Notes under the pieces: generated by a model
Seen by the model: the letters and a program-made list of their open reading frames with translations, nothing else
Told to the model about the DNA's origin: nothing
The model's database searches: none
Source: SIG603 sp963621245
GTDB taxonomy: Bacteria; Bacillota; Clostridia; Oscillospirales; Acutalibacteraceae
Direction of reading: 5' to 3'
Length of the DNA stretch: 64,000 nt
Assembly (NCBI GenBank): GCA_963621245.1
Contig: CAVFCW010000012.1
Span: forward strand, 1 to 64,000
Translations under genes and position numbers: made by a program
Shown: piece after piece, positions 16,831 to 25,693 of the stretch
Numbering within the stretch: the first letter of the stretch is position 1
How the letters are laid out: each line of letters begins with the position of its first letter

Positions 16831-18333
16831 TCAGTTCAATCCAAGCTTTGTGAGCACAAAGTCTTTTATTGTATCCTTGTCACAGCTGTTATTGAATCTG
16901 ATTTCTTTGTTTTTCAAATTCATAAGCGGCAACGGAGCTTCTGTACCTGTGCCCTCGGAAAGTGCCTCAACACACTCGTAGTCGTCACTCGGAACCTTAT
17001 GACCCAAAGCCGCAAGAACACTCGGAGAGAATTTGTAAGCGCTTGCAGTTGATGCAATTATTGTCGGTGTTTCATCATTTGTTGCATCAAAATAGTCATT
17101 GTAAACCTTAAATGCAACTGCAGTATGGGTATCCATAAGGTAGTTAAAATCAGAGTAATATCGGTCGATAGTTTGTTTTGTCTGCTCGTCATCACAGCAT
17201 CCCGCATCAAACAAGCTCTGGATTTCATCTTTAAGCTTATCCGGAACAGTATAAGTGCCGTCTGTAGCCAAAGCTTTCATAAGATCGTTAACAAGCTGAG
17301 AATCTTCTCCGCTCAAATGATAAAGAAGTCTTTCGAGGTTAGAAGAAACAAGAATGTCCATAGACGGTGAAATTGTAGTGAAGAAAGATCTGTTTACATC
17401 ATATTTGCCGGTCTTAATGAAATCGGTAAGAACGTTGTTGGAATTTGATGCGCAAATGAATTTGGAGATATTGATTCCCATTCTCTTTGCATAATATGCC
17501 GCAAGAATATTACCAAAGTTTCCGGTAGGAACAACAACATTTACAGGGGACGAAAGCGACTCTATCTCACCGTTTTTATAGAGATCCAAGTAAGAAGAAA
17601 CATAGTAGATAACCTGCGGAAGGAGTCTTCCCCAGTTAATTGAGTTTGCACTTGAGAACATCATAGAGTTGTCGGCAAGCATCTTTTTGATTTCTTTATC
17701 GGTAAAAATCTTCTTGACCTGGGTCTGGCAGTCGTCAAAGTTACCCTTTACGGCACAAACACAAACATTATTTCCTTCCTGAGTAATCATCTGTCTCAAC
17801 TGCATTGCACTGACGCCGTTATCGGGATAGAAAACCATGATTTTTGTGTTTTCAACATCCTTAAATCCTTCAAGTGCAGCTTTACCAGTATCGCCCGATG
17901 TTGCTACAAGAATAACGGCTGTTTTTCCTTCATAGTTTTTCTTAAGAGATGTTGTCAAAAGATAAGGGAGAATCTGCAAAGCCATATCCTTAAAAGCACA
18001 AGTCGGGCCATGCCACAGCTCCAAAGAATATATGTTTTTTGCTCCGTCGCTGATTTTAACAATTTTAGTCGGTTCGGAGTTTTCAAATTTCTCGGCTTTA
18101 TAAGCATTATCAACGCAATAAGCAATCTCATCCTCTGAAAAATCAGAGAGATAAAGTTTCAATATTTCCTTTGCTCTTCCGTAATAATCCATCTCAGCCA
18201 GACGGGTTAGATCGTCTTTGATCGAAGGAATGCTGTCCGGAACAAAAAGTCCGCCCTCCTCGGAAATTCCCTGAGAGATAGCCTGAGAAGCAGTTACTTT
18301 AAGTTTGTCATTTCTTGTGCTTTTGTATAACAT
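16831..18333 (-). CDS. thrC: Threonine synthase
   Basis: Threonine synthase converts O-phosphohomoserine to threonine with PLP. At 500 aa it is the long class typical of Clostridia, fungi and E. coli. The PLP lysine lies in HGPTCAFKDMALQ and the phosphate-binding glycine/asparagine motif in VPTGNFGN. AGGAGG precedes the ATG. There is no T-box or other leader: only 36 bases separate it from yraN upstream. Confidence 0.96.
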   Translation of the reverse strand: MLYKSTRNDKLKVTASQAISQGISEEGGLFVPDSIPSIKDDLTRLAEMDYYGRAKEILKLYLSDFSEDEIAYCVDNAYKAEKFENSEPTKIVKISDGAKNIYSLELWHGPTCAFKDMALQILPYLLTTSLKKNYEGKTAVILVATSGDTGKAALEGFKDVENTKIMVFYPDNGVSAMQLRQMITQEGNNVCVCAVKGNFDDCQTQVKKIFTDKEIKKMLADNSMMFSSANSINWGRLLPQVIYYVSSYLDLYKNGEIESLSSPVNVVVPTGNFGNILAAYYAKRMGINISKFICASNSNNVLTDFIKTGKYDVNRSFFTTISPSMDILVSSNLERLLYHLSGEDSQLVNDLMKALATDGTYTVPDKLKDEIQSLFDAGCCDDEQTKQTIDRYYSDFNYLMDTHTAVAFKVYNDYFDATNDETPTIIASTASAYKFSPSVLAALGHKVPSDDYECVEALSEGTGTEAPLPLMNLKNKEIRFNNSCDKDTIKDFVLTKLGLN

Positions 18334-18369
18334 AGCTGATACCTCCTGGTAATAAATGCTTATTTAATT

Positions 18370-18729
18370 TCAGTTAAGCCCAAAGGCAGACCTGATATAG
18401 TCAATGGAGTCAATACGTTTACCGACTGTATAGACAGCGGCAACATCAAACCTAGGTTGCAGATCACAATCATTTTTCATTAAAAAGAATTGTGCTGTCT
18501 TAATAATCTTAATTTGTTTTGACTTAGTAACAGCTTCAAAAGGTGTTGTAAGTCCGTCTTTCTTTCTCGCTTTTACTTCGACAAACACAATAAAGTCTTT
18601 GTCCTTTACAATTAAATCTATCTCACCATATCTGCTGTGATAATTTCTTGCAACTATTTCATAGCCATGGTGCGCCAAATAATCGGCTGTAAAATCCTCG
18701 GCTATTTTTCCTGTCGAATTGTCAGGCAT
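18370..18729 (-). CDS. YraN family protein (UPF0102)
   Basis: A 119-aa predicted nuclease-like protein of the restriction-endonuclease fold. The core reads GEIDLIVKD, then VFVEVKARK, giving the D...ExK pattern of that fold. Its start overlaps the rnhB stop (TAATG), the usual rnhB-yraN pairing in Firmicutes. Its role is unknown; DNA uptake or repair has been suggested for relatives. Confidence 0.9.
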   Translation of the reverse strand: MPDNSTGKIAEDFTADYLAHHGYEIVARNYHSRYGEIDLIVKDKDFIVFVEVKARKKDGLTTPFEAVTKSKQIKIIKTAQFFLMKNDCDLQPRFDVAAVYTVGKRIDSIDYIRSAFGLN

Positions 18730-19337
18730 TATTTTTCATCTCCGCCGAGAATTTTCTTCAAAAAACTCATTCTGTGTATTTCACACGGGCCGTACTCTCT
18801 CAAAGCTTCAACATGAGCTTTAGTTCCATATCCCTTATGCTTCGCAAATGCATACTGAGGGTACTTTTTATCCATTTCATACATGAATCTGTCCCTTGAT
18901 ACCTTTGCGAGAATGGACGCAGCCGCTATTGACGGAACTTTAGCATCACCTTTGACTACAGTCTCAGTCGGAATATCGAGTTTAGGATCTCTGTTACCGT
19001 CAACAAATGCAAAATCTGGAGATGCCTTCATATTTTCAACTGCTCTTCTCATAGCCAAAAAAGTAGCTTGCAAAATGTTGATTTCATCGATTTCTTTTTC
19101 CGAAGCCACGCCGATACCGTAAGCCACCGCTTCTTGGGTTATAACATCAAAAAGCTTTTCTCTTTTTTTCTCGGACAATTTTTTTGAGTCATTTAAGCCG
19201 TCTATAACAATCCCATACGGAAGGATTACCGCTGCGGCATACACCGGCCCCGCTAACGGACCTCTGCCCGCTTCATCAATTCCGCATACCAATTCATATC
19301 CGTTATCAAGTGCGGATTTCTCATATTCATATGTCAT
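18729..19337 (-). CDS. rnhB: Ribonuclease HII
   Basis: RNase HII nicks RNA-DNA hybrids and misincorporated ribonucleotides. The protein of about 202 aa has the DEAGRGPLAGP motif at its N-terminus and the later catalytic acids in FVDGNRD and SIAAASILAKV. The ATG at 19337 is favoured because AAAGGTG lies at the right distance; a GTG three codons upstream is the alternative. It sits in a run rbgA-rnhB-yraN. Confidence 0.95.
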   Translation of the reverse strand: MTYEYEKSALDNGYELVCGIDEAGRGPLAGPVYAAAVILPYGIVIDGLNDSKKLSEKKREKLFDVITQEAVAYGIGVASEKEIDEINILQATFLAMRRAVENMKASPDFAFVDGNRDPKLDIPTETVVKGDAKVPSIAAASILAKVSRDRFMYEMDKKYPQYAFAKHKGYGTKAHVEALREYGPCEIHRMSFLKKILGGDEK

Positions 19338-19348
19338 AGATAACACCT

Positions 19349-20221
19349 TTATAACTGTTCAAGCGTTATACATCCAAGTTTTGCGGATCTGAATTCGTCA
19401 AGAACAGCTATTGCCGCTCTTTCAGTATTAATCTCGCCGCCGGAAACAAGCATTCCGCGTTTTTTTCCGATAGCTTTGAGAATTTCATATCCGTCTGTCT
19501 CAGAGATATTCTCGATTTCTGTCTTATAACGGGTGTTAATCGCATCCGGATAAAGCTTAGCTATTGTTTCAAGAAGTCTTGAAGCCAACGCCTCAACGTC
19601 AACAACATCGTCCTTTACGGCACCTGTAAAAGCGAGATGTTCGCCGACTGTTTTGTCGTCAAATTTCGGCCACAACACACCGGGAGTATCAAGCAGTTCA
19701 AAACCTTTTCCGATAGTGAACCATCTGTTCTCTCTGGTTACACCGGGGCGATCCTGAACTTCAGCTTTACCGTTCTTTCCGCTCAAACACATTCTGTTTA
19801 TTAAAGAAGATTTGCCGACATTCGGAATTCCGACTATCATTATTCTGATAGGTCTTCCAACCATTCCTTTTCGGTTCCAAGCCGCTATTTGCTCCGATAA
19901 AACCTCTTTACATGCCGGCAGAATAGCTTTGAGACCTCTTCCGCTTTTGCAATCCACGGGCAACGCTGTAACATTTTTACTTTTGAAATAAGCTATCCAT
20001 TCGTTTGTGCAACGCTTATCTGCGATGTCGCACTTATTCATCAAAACTATTTTGGGCTTGTTATTGATAATTGATTTCAAAACAGGGTTTCTGCTGCTAA
20101 CAGGTATTCTTGCGTCTATTATTTCTGCAACAATATCAACCTGTTTTAGACTTTTTTCAATCTGTCGCCTTGTTCGGGTCATATGGCCCGGAAACCACTG
20201 TATATATTGGGCTTCACTCAT
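19349..20221 (-). CDS. rbgA: Ribosome biogenesis GTPase RbgA (YlqF)
   Basis: RbgA is a circularly permuted GTPase needed for late 50S maturation. The 290-aa protein starts with WFPGHMTRT, shows G4 (MNKCD) before G1 (GIPNVGKSS) and G3 (DTPG), and has the C-terminal ANTAR-like helical domain. It lies between lepB and rnhB, the same neighbourhood as in Bacillus subtilis. Confidence 0.95.
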   Translation of the reverse strand: MSEAQYIQWFPGHMTRTRRQIEKSLKQVDIVAEIIDARIPVSSRNPVLKSIINNKPKIVLMNKCDIADKRCTNEWIAYFKSKNVTALPVDCKSGRGLKAILPACKEVLSEQIAAWNRKGMVGRPIRIMIVGIPNVGKSSLINRMCLSGKNGKAEVQDRPGVTRENRWFTIGKGFELLDTPGVLWPKFDDKTVGEHLAFTGAVKDDVVDVEALASRLLETIAKLYPDAINTRYKTEIENISETDGYEILKAIGKKRGMLVSGGEINTERAAIAVLDEFRSAKLGCITLEQL

Positions 20222-20236
20222 ATTTTTATTTCCTTA

Positions 20237-20782
20237 TTATTCAGTTTTTCCGATTCTGGAAAAAGGATATATTCTGAGAACGGATTTTCCTAAAATTTTC
20301 TCGGTAGGAATTGTACCGACCTCTTCATAACGACTGTCAAGAGAAACAACTCTGTTATCACCCAAGACAAATACGCAGCCTTCAGGAACCGTCAGTGGAA
20401 ATCTTGATGCATCCTGGTCGCTTGTATAAGTTATTCCGTTCTCAACATCAAACTGTGTATTATCCAATTCTTGACCGTCAACATAAACCGAACCAGTAGA
20501 ATTGTCGATATCAACTGTTTGCCCTTCGGTGGCTATAACTCGTTTTATTATGGGCTTTTCCAATGCATCGATTATTACCACTACGTCGCCTTGCTTTATC
20601 TCTCCTGTGATTGTCGTGACAATCAGCCTATCGCCGTCATAATAATTATCAAACATTGACTCTCCGCTGACGGTAATCACTCTGAAAAGAAAAGAAAACA
20701 AAACAACTATAAGCATAATGGCAACAGCCAACTCTTCAAGCCATTCGAATATATCTTTTGCTGTTTTTTTTGAATTTTCCAT
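20237..20782 (-). CDS. lepB: Signal peptidase I
   Basis: Signal peptidase I cleaves secretory signal peptides on the outer face of the membrane. The 181-aa protein has one N-terminal membrane anchor (about residues 15-35), the catalytic serine in VSGESMFD, the catalytic lysine in IIKRVIA and the GDNR motif. It follows the rplS terminator by about 20 bases and no clear Shine-Dalgarno sequence is visible, so expression may depend on read-through from rplS. Confidence 0.94.
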   Translation of the reverse strand: MENSKKTAKDIFEWLEELAVAIMLIVVLFSFLFRVITVSGESMFDNYYDGDRLIVTTITGEIKQGDVVVIIDALEKPIIKRVIATEGQTVDIDNSTGSVYVDGQELDNTQFDVENGITYTSDQDASRFPLTVPEGCVFVLGDNRVVSLDSRYEEVGTIPTEKILGKSVLRIYPFSRIGKTE

Positions 20783-20802
20783 ACTACTAAAATTTTATAT
20801 AG

Positions 20803-20829
20803 CAAAAAAGGGACAAAGAATGTCCCTTT
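20803..20829 (-). terminator. Terminator of rplS
   Basis: A 9-bp stem AAAGGGACA/TGTCCCTTT with a 5-base loop is followed by TTTTTTG on the minus strand, 14 bases after the rplS stop. Confidence 0.85.
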
Positions 20830-20843
20830 AGCCAAAAATCAAA

Positions 20844-21188
20844 TTATTTAATCTGCTCTTTAACCTTTGCTGCCTTACCAACTCTGTTACGGAGATAATA
20901 AAGCTTAGCTCTGCGGACTTTACCTCTACGTATGATTGTAACATCCTTAACGTTCGGGGAATGAATCGGGAATACTCTCTCGACACCTACGCCATAAGAA
21001 ACACGGCGAACTGTGAATGTCTCAGCAACTCCGGAACCCTTACGTGCGATAACTGTTCCCTCAAAGTACTGAACTCTTTCCTTGTCACCCTCGCGGATGT
21101 TAACACCGATACGAATTGTATCACCGATGTTGAACTGTGGGATCTCTGCTTTAACAGAATCCTGTGCAATAAGTTTTAATGCGTCCAT
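20844..21188 (-). CDS. rplS: 50S ribosomal protein L19
   Basis: L19 lies at the 30S-50S interface. The product of 114 aa starts MDALKLIAQ, with GGAGGAAAG upstream, and shows the family segment GDTIRIGVNIREGDKERVQ. The frame is open further 5', but that part lacks a ribosome site and family similarity. Confidence 0.97.
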   Translation of the reverse strand: MDALKLIAQDSVKAEIPQFNIGDTIRIGVNIREGDKERVQYFEGTVIARKGSGVAETFTVRRVSYGVGVERVFPIHSPNVKDVTIIRRGKVRRAKLYYLRNRVGKAAKVKEQIK

Positions 21189-21349
21189 TTGATCTTTCCT
21201 CCAAATTTTCTTGACATTCTTGCGTAAGCAGAGGACTGTCAGTTTCAATATTTCGACTTTGTCGAATTATGAATCCCATCAGCAGTATTTGAGGAGCTGA
21301 CGGATTTCAAATGCCTAAAGATAATATCACAAAAATCCGAATAATGCAA
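21189..21349 (-). promoter_or_regulatory. rplS promoter and long 5' leader (possible L19 leader RNA)
   Basis: On the minus strand TTGCAT (21349-21344), 17 bases and TATTAT (21326-21321) form a promoter. The transcript would carry a leader of about 125 nt before the rplS start, with a TTCGAC/GTCGAA hairpin (21252-21266) and a CAGC...GCTG pairing (near 21280-21300). Firmicutes use an autoregulatory L19 leader; this stretch has the right size and place, but I cannot confirm the fold. Confidence 0.45.
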
Positions 21350-21374
21350 GCAATTTCAAAGAATTTCTTTCATT

Positions 21375-22013
21375 TTATTTTAACACTATAACAAGAGCAC
21401 AGCCGTTATTTACCATTATCTCTGCCTTGTCCTCGGTTATCTCATTGCTTACTCCCATTAAAGTATCTCCGACTTTAAGGTCTTCTCTGTTAAGCGGATA
21501 TTTAAGTCCAACATAAGTAAGAGTACAGGTATTTGTTCCAAAAGGAAAAACTGACACGGTTTTTCCCTTCATCTCCGTTAATGTGAGTTTTCTGCCTTTA
21601 AGCAAGAAAGTCTGAGACTTGTTATCTACCATAACCGCAAATCCTCCCTTGTTTGCTATGAACAGCATAACATTATAATTAGCGATTGTGTGATCTGCTC
21701 TTTCTCCGCCGTTTCCGCCTATAATAATAAACTCACGGCATCCCAAATGAATACCGAGCATAGCCGCATACATAGTATCGGTTACATCCTTTTCTGCCGG
21801 CAACACGTGCACTTTATCGGACGGATTCGGTTTTTTCTTCGCCGAATCAAAATCACCTACGATATAATCAGGCTCAATGTTATACTTCTGTGCGGTCTCA
21901 TATCCGGCATCAGCGCATATAACCAAATAGTCCTTAGGGTTAAATTCTTCAAATAAGCTGCCATCTTCAAGTGGAACTGCGCTTATTATCATACATTTAT
22001 TTAATTCTGCCAT
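21375..22013 (-). CDS. thiN: Thiamine diphosphokinase
   Basis: ThiN transfers pyrophosphate from ATP to thiamine, giving thiamine diphosphate. The 212-aa protein has ICADAGY near residue 34, the YIVGDFDS motif and the GGNGGERADHT segment of the family. It overlaps rsgA by 13 bases and ends the large ylo-type operon. There is no TPP riboswitch in front. Confidence 0.94.
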   Translation of the reverse strand: MAELNKCMIISAVPLEDGSLFEEFNPKDYLVICADAGYETAQKYNIEPDYIVGDFDSAKKKPNPSDKVHVLPAEKDVTDTMYAAMLGIHLGCREFIIIGGNGGERADHTIANYNVMLFIANKGGFAVMVDNKSQTFLLKGRKLTLTEMKGKTVSVFPFGTNTCTLTYVGLKYPLNREDLKVGDTLMGVSNEITEDKAEIMVNNGCALVIVLK

Positions 22014-22894
22014 TCTTTTATGTCCTTTATTTCGTTATACATACTAACGTAACTTTCAAATCTGGATCTCGGTATTTCGCCTGCATTTACAGCTTCGATT
22101 ATCGCACAACCTTTTTCTGAAGTATGCGAGCAAGAAGTAAATTTGCAACAACCGATGTACGGTTCAAACTCACGAAAACCTCTATACAGTTGAGTTCTGT
22201 CTTTCATATTGTATTTTTCAATATCAAAAGTAGAAAATCCAGGAGTATCAACCACATAAGAATTTTCAGCAATCTTGAAAAGCTCAACATGTCTGGTAGT
22301 ATGCTTTCCGCGGCCTAATTTTTTGCTTGTTTCTCCCGTTTGCAAAAAAAGTTCGGGATTAATTCGATTTATTATCGTAGATTTTCCGACGCCCGAATTA
22401 CCTGTAAACGCCGATACGGAATTAAGAAGCAAAACTTTAATCTCTTCAATGCAATCCTCATTTTCGGGAGAAGATTCGAGAACTTTAATACCAATTCCGC
22501 TGTAAATCTTTTTTAATTCTTCCACCGATAACAAGTCGGTTTTTGAGATAATTAAGATGGGTTCAATCTGATTCATCTCTGCCGCCGCAATTGTTTTATC
22601 GATAATCAACAAGTTTGGGCTTGGATCGGTAGTTGATACAACAATGAAAAGCTTATCAATATTAGCAACAGGGGGCCTTACAAGCGCATTTTTTCTTTCT
22701 TCGATAAAATCAATCGATGCGGTTTCATCCTCCATGTGGGAGATTTTAACTTTATCTCCCACAAGAGGCGTAATTCTATTTTTTCTGAAAATTCCTCTGG
22801 GTTTACAAGGATATATTTTGCCATCGGACGCATATACATTGTAAAAACCGCCGAGACTTCGGATAATCTTACCCGTCAAAAATTCGTTGCTCAT
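22001..22894 (-). CDS. rsgA: Small ribosomal subunit biogenesis GTPase RsgA
   Basis: RsgA is a circularly permuted GTPase that checks 30S maturation. The 297-aa protein has an N-terminal OB fold, a permuted G domain with G4 (SKTDL) before G1 (GNSGVGKST) and G3 (DTPGF), and a C-terminal zinc cluster (CCKFTSCSHTSEKGC). It directly abuts the prkC stop, with GAGGATG as ribosome site. Confidence 0.95.
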   Translation of the reverse strand: MSNEFLTGKIIRSLGGFYNVYASDGKIYPCKPRGIFRKNRITPLVGDKVKISHMEDETASIDFIEERKNALVRPPVANIDKLFIVVSTTDPSPNLLIIDKTIAAAEMNQIEPILIISKTDLLSVEELKKIYSGIGIKVLESSPENEDCIEEIKVLLLNSVSAFTGNSGVGKSTIINRINPELFLQTGETSKKLGRGKHTTRHVELFKIAENSYVVDTPGFSTFDIEKYNMKDRTQLYRGFREFEPYIGCCKFTSCSHTSEKGCAIIEAVNAGEIPRSRFESYVSMYNEIKDIKEWQN

Positions 22895-24952
22895 TTACTG
22901 TGCATCCTCATAATAAGAGCTGTCAGAGTCCTCGCTGCTTGATTCCGGTTCGGGAGTAATAATCTCTGTTTCGTAAGGATACTGGTAATAATCCGTAATA
23001 CTTCCCATATCATAGTTTGCAACACAAGTGACATAATCAGAGCCGTTAAGCGTTGCCACAATATTCTGTGAACCGCTTGATCCACTAAATGTTACGGAAT
23101 ATGTTGAAGAATACGCAGGATTTACATATGTATCGGTAGAAAGTGTACCATCGCAATAAATCTTAAGGTTCAAATCCTCATTAACGCCGGAAGGCAAGCT
23201 GATTGTAAGAGAAACATTGGTTTCTCCTCTTGCAACAACAAGATTAATGGAAGAACCCTTCGAAACACTTGCTCCGACATCAGGTGAACAAGAAAGCACT
23301 GTGTTTGCGTCCAAGGAACTGCTGTCATCATAAGTAACGGAACCAACGTTAAGTCCCGCTTCATTGAGAAGCGTTACGGCATAATCATATGAAGAATACA
23401 AAATTGACGGAACCGTGACCTGTGTTTCGGACGGACCAGAACTTACATAAACAGTTACGGTATCGCCTGAATAAACAGTTGAACCGGCTGCGGGGTCTGT
23501 GCGGATGACATTTCCGGATTCTACAGAATCACTGTTTTGAGTTTGAATTTCGTAGTTAAGTCCGTTATCGGAAAGATTGCTGATTGTATCTGCCTGAGAA
23601 TAATTTGTAAAATCGGGCATAACAAGGGCAGTTTTTTCGCTTTGTGCCGCTCTGTTGACAACAAGAGTTACTTCTTTTCCCTTTTTTACATTTTTACCGC
23701 CATTAGGTGACTGACGGATAACCTCTCCTTCCGCTTTCGTGGAATCGGATTGGGTTTGTATTGTAAATTTAAAATCACTGTAATCGGAATTGTTTGCTAT
23801 CTGAGAGTCATAATTCATTCCGACAAAATTAGGAAGCAATACAAGGCTTGTGTCCTCAGTATTTGAGTTTTGAACTAAACTGTAAACGGAATATGCGCCA
23901 ACAGCAACCACAACTATCAATAATGCGGCAACTATACCTTTAAGAATGCTTGAACCCTTTGCGTGACGCTTGGATTTTTCAAGCTCAACCTCGTACTCAT
24001 AATCGTCCTCATAAACCGGTGCGGTACGTGTAGAGTTTCTTTTGGTAGGTTTGGCATTATTATAAAGGTTTACCTGTCTTGTTGCTCCGAAATCCTCCTG
24101 GAAAGAATATCCGAATGTAAGCGTGGGATTTGCTTTAAAGCGCTCAATATCGTTAAGCATATCTCCCGCAGACTTGAATCTGTTGGACGGATTTTTCTCC
24201 ATCGCCTTCATTGTAATTTCTTCAAGTCCGACGGGGATTTGAGGATTTATAGATCTCGGTTTTACAGGTTCAGCCTGAAGCTGCATTATGGCTACCGAAA
24301 CGGCGTTATCGGCTTCAAACGGCAACTGTCCCGTAAGCATTTCATACATAATTACGCCCACGGAATAAATATCCGCTTTATCGCTTGTAAATTCTCCCTT
24401 AGCTTGCTCAGGCGCAATGTAGTGAACAGAACCTAGCGCTTTGTCCGTCATCGTTGTTGTCTCATTTTGAGAAAAACGCGCAATTCCGAAATCAGTTACC
24501 TTTATTGTTCCGTTTTGCAGAAGCATAATATTCTGCGGCTTAATATCTCTGTGAATAATACCCTTGCCGTGAGCATGCTGCAAAGCCTTGAGAATTTGTG
24601 TTGTGAAATGAAGAGCTTCTTTCCACGGAAGAGCTCCGTTATGAGATATGTAGTCCTTAAGTGTTATACCGTCAATATACTCCATGACAATATACTGAAT
24701 TCTGTCACCGAAGCTGACATCATAAACCTTAACTATATTGGGATGGTTAAGTACTGCGATAGCCTTGGATTCATTTCTGAATCTCTTTAAAAACTCAGCA
24801 TTGCCAGAAAATTCTTCCTTAAGTATTTTAATGGCAACCCATCGGTTTTCCTGATTATCATAAGCACGGTAAACATATGCCATTCCGCCAACTCCGAGAA
24901 GTTGGTGGATTTCATATCTACCGTCCAATCTTTTGCCTAAATAGTTTTCCAT
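22895..24952 (-). CDS. prkC: PASTA-domain Ser/Thr protein kinase PrkC (Stk)
   Basis: This membrane kinase senses muropeptides or lipid II and controls growth, cell wall synthesis and germination. The 685-aa protein has a cytosolic Hanks-type kinase domain (about 1-270) with VAIKILK, HRDIKPQN and DFGIAR, a basic juxtamembrane stretch, one membrane helix near residues 345-366, then three PASTA repeats and an extra C-terminal beta-rich segment ending in an acidic Ser/Glu-rich tail. It is paired with its phosphatase prpC upstream. Confidence 0.96.
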   Translation of the reverse strand: MENYLGKRLDGRYEIHQLLGVGGMAYVYRAYDNQENRWVAIKILKEEFSGNAEFLKRFRNESKAIAVLNHPNIVKVYDVSFGDRIQYIVMEYIDGITLKDYISHNGALPWKEALHFTTQILKALQHAHGKGIIHRDIKPQNIMLLQNGTIKVTDFGIARFSQNETTTMTDKALGSVHYIAPEQAKGEFTSDKADIYSVGVIMYEMLTGQLPFEADNAVSVAIMQLQAEPVKPRSINPQIPVGLEEITMKAMEKNPSNRFKSAGDMLNDIERFKANPTLTFGYSFQEDFGATRQVNLYNNAKPTKRNSTRTAPVYEDDYEYEVELEKSKRHAKGSSILKGIVAALLIVVVAVGAYSVYSLVQNSNTEDTSLVLLPNFVGMNYDSQIANNSDYSDFKFTIQTQSDSTKAEGEVIRQSPNGGKNVKKGKEVTLVVNRAAQSEKTALVMPDFTNYSQADTISNLSDNGLNYEIQTQNSDSVESGNVIRTDPAAGSTVYSGDTVTVYVSSGPSETQVTVPSILYSSYDYAVTLLNEAGLNVGSVTYDDSSSLDANTVLSCSPDVGASVSKGSSINLVVARGETNVSLTISLPSGVNEDLNLKIYCDGTLSTDTYVNPAYSSTYSVTFSGSSGSQNIVATLNGSDYVTCVANYDMGSITDYYQYPYETEIITPEPESSSEDSDSSYYEDAQ

Positions 24953-24958
24953 TCTGCT

Positions 24959-25693
24959 TCACCCTTCAATAACTATAGTTGTAACTGTAACATTATCGAC
25001 ACCGCCACACCTGAGAGCAAAATTGATTAGTTTCTCAGGTAATTTTTCACTTTCAGTATTTGCGGCAAACTCTTTCAGCACCTTGTCTGTCAAATAATCT
25101 CCTAATCCGTCGGTACATATAATAATTTCGTCTCGGGGCTTTAAATCATAGGAGTTAACCTCGGGTTCAACACAAGAATGAACCCCCAAAGACTTGGTAA
25201 TTATATTTTTTTGCGGATGAAGCCTTGCCTCATCCTTTGTCAGTTGTCCGTGATTAACAAGGTTTTGTACATAGGAATGATCCGTTGTAATCTGCGTGAC
25301 GTTATTATCCGAATACAAATATGCTCTGCTGTCTCCAATATGTCCGATAAAAAGCTTATTTCCTTTAATGACAGCAAGAACCGCTGTTGTTCCCATGCCA
25401 CGATATTCCTTTGTTTCAATCGCCTTTTGCCAAACGGCAGAGTTGGCTTTTTGAAAACTGTTGTTTATCATACCGAGTATTTCTTCATCAGATAAATCTT
25501 CGCTCAACTCGGTATCGAAATATTCTTCTATTGTCTCGGCAGAAAGATTGCTTGCAACATCTCCGCCGTTAACGCCACCCATTCCGTCACAAACAAGAGA
25601 CCAACCAAAGTTATTGTTTATAAGTTTGTTTCTATAGGTGTCCTGATTGTTTTTCCTCTTAAATCCGACATTTGTTTCACCGTAAATTTTCAT
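24959..25693 (-). CDS. prpC: PP2C-family Ser/Thr phosphatase PrpC (Stp)
   Basis: PrpC reverses phosphorylation by PrkC. The 244-aa protein has the PPM metal-binding motifs: NQD near residue 16, CDGMGG near 36, GHIGDSRAYL and a C-terminal GVDNVTV. Its ATG overlaps the rlmN stop by one base and it precedes prkC by six bases, so expression is coupled. Confidence 0.96.
   Translation of the reverse strand: MKIYGETNVGFKRKNNQDTYRNKLINNNFGWSLVCDGMGGVNGGDVASNLSAETIEEYFDTELSEDLSDEEILGMINNSFQKANSAVWQKAIETKEYRGMGTTAVLAVIKGNKLFIGHIGDSRAYLYSDNNVTQITTDHSYVQNLVNHGQLTKDEARLHPQKNIITKSLGVHSCVEPEVNSYDLKPRDEIIICTDGLGDYLTDKVLKEFAANTESEKLPEKLINFALRCGGVDNVTVTTIVIEG

Noticed and set aside
18334..18369. T-box leader before thrC
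   Set aside because: Only 36 bases separate yraN and thrC, too short for a T-box, and no T-box sequence is visible.
21375..21400. TPP riboswitch linked to thiN
   Set aside because: thiN overlaps rsgA inside an operon, leaving no room for a leader, and no THI-box sequence is seen.
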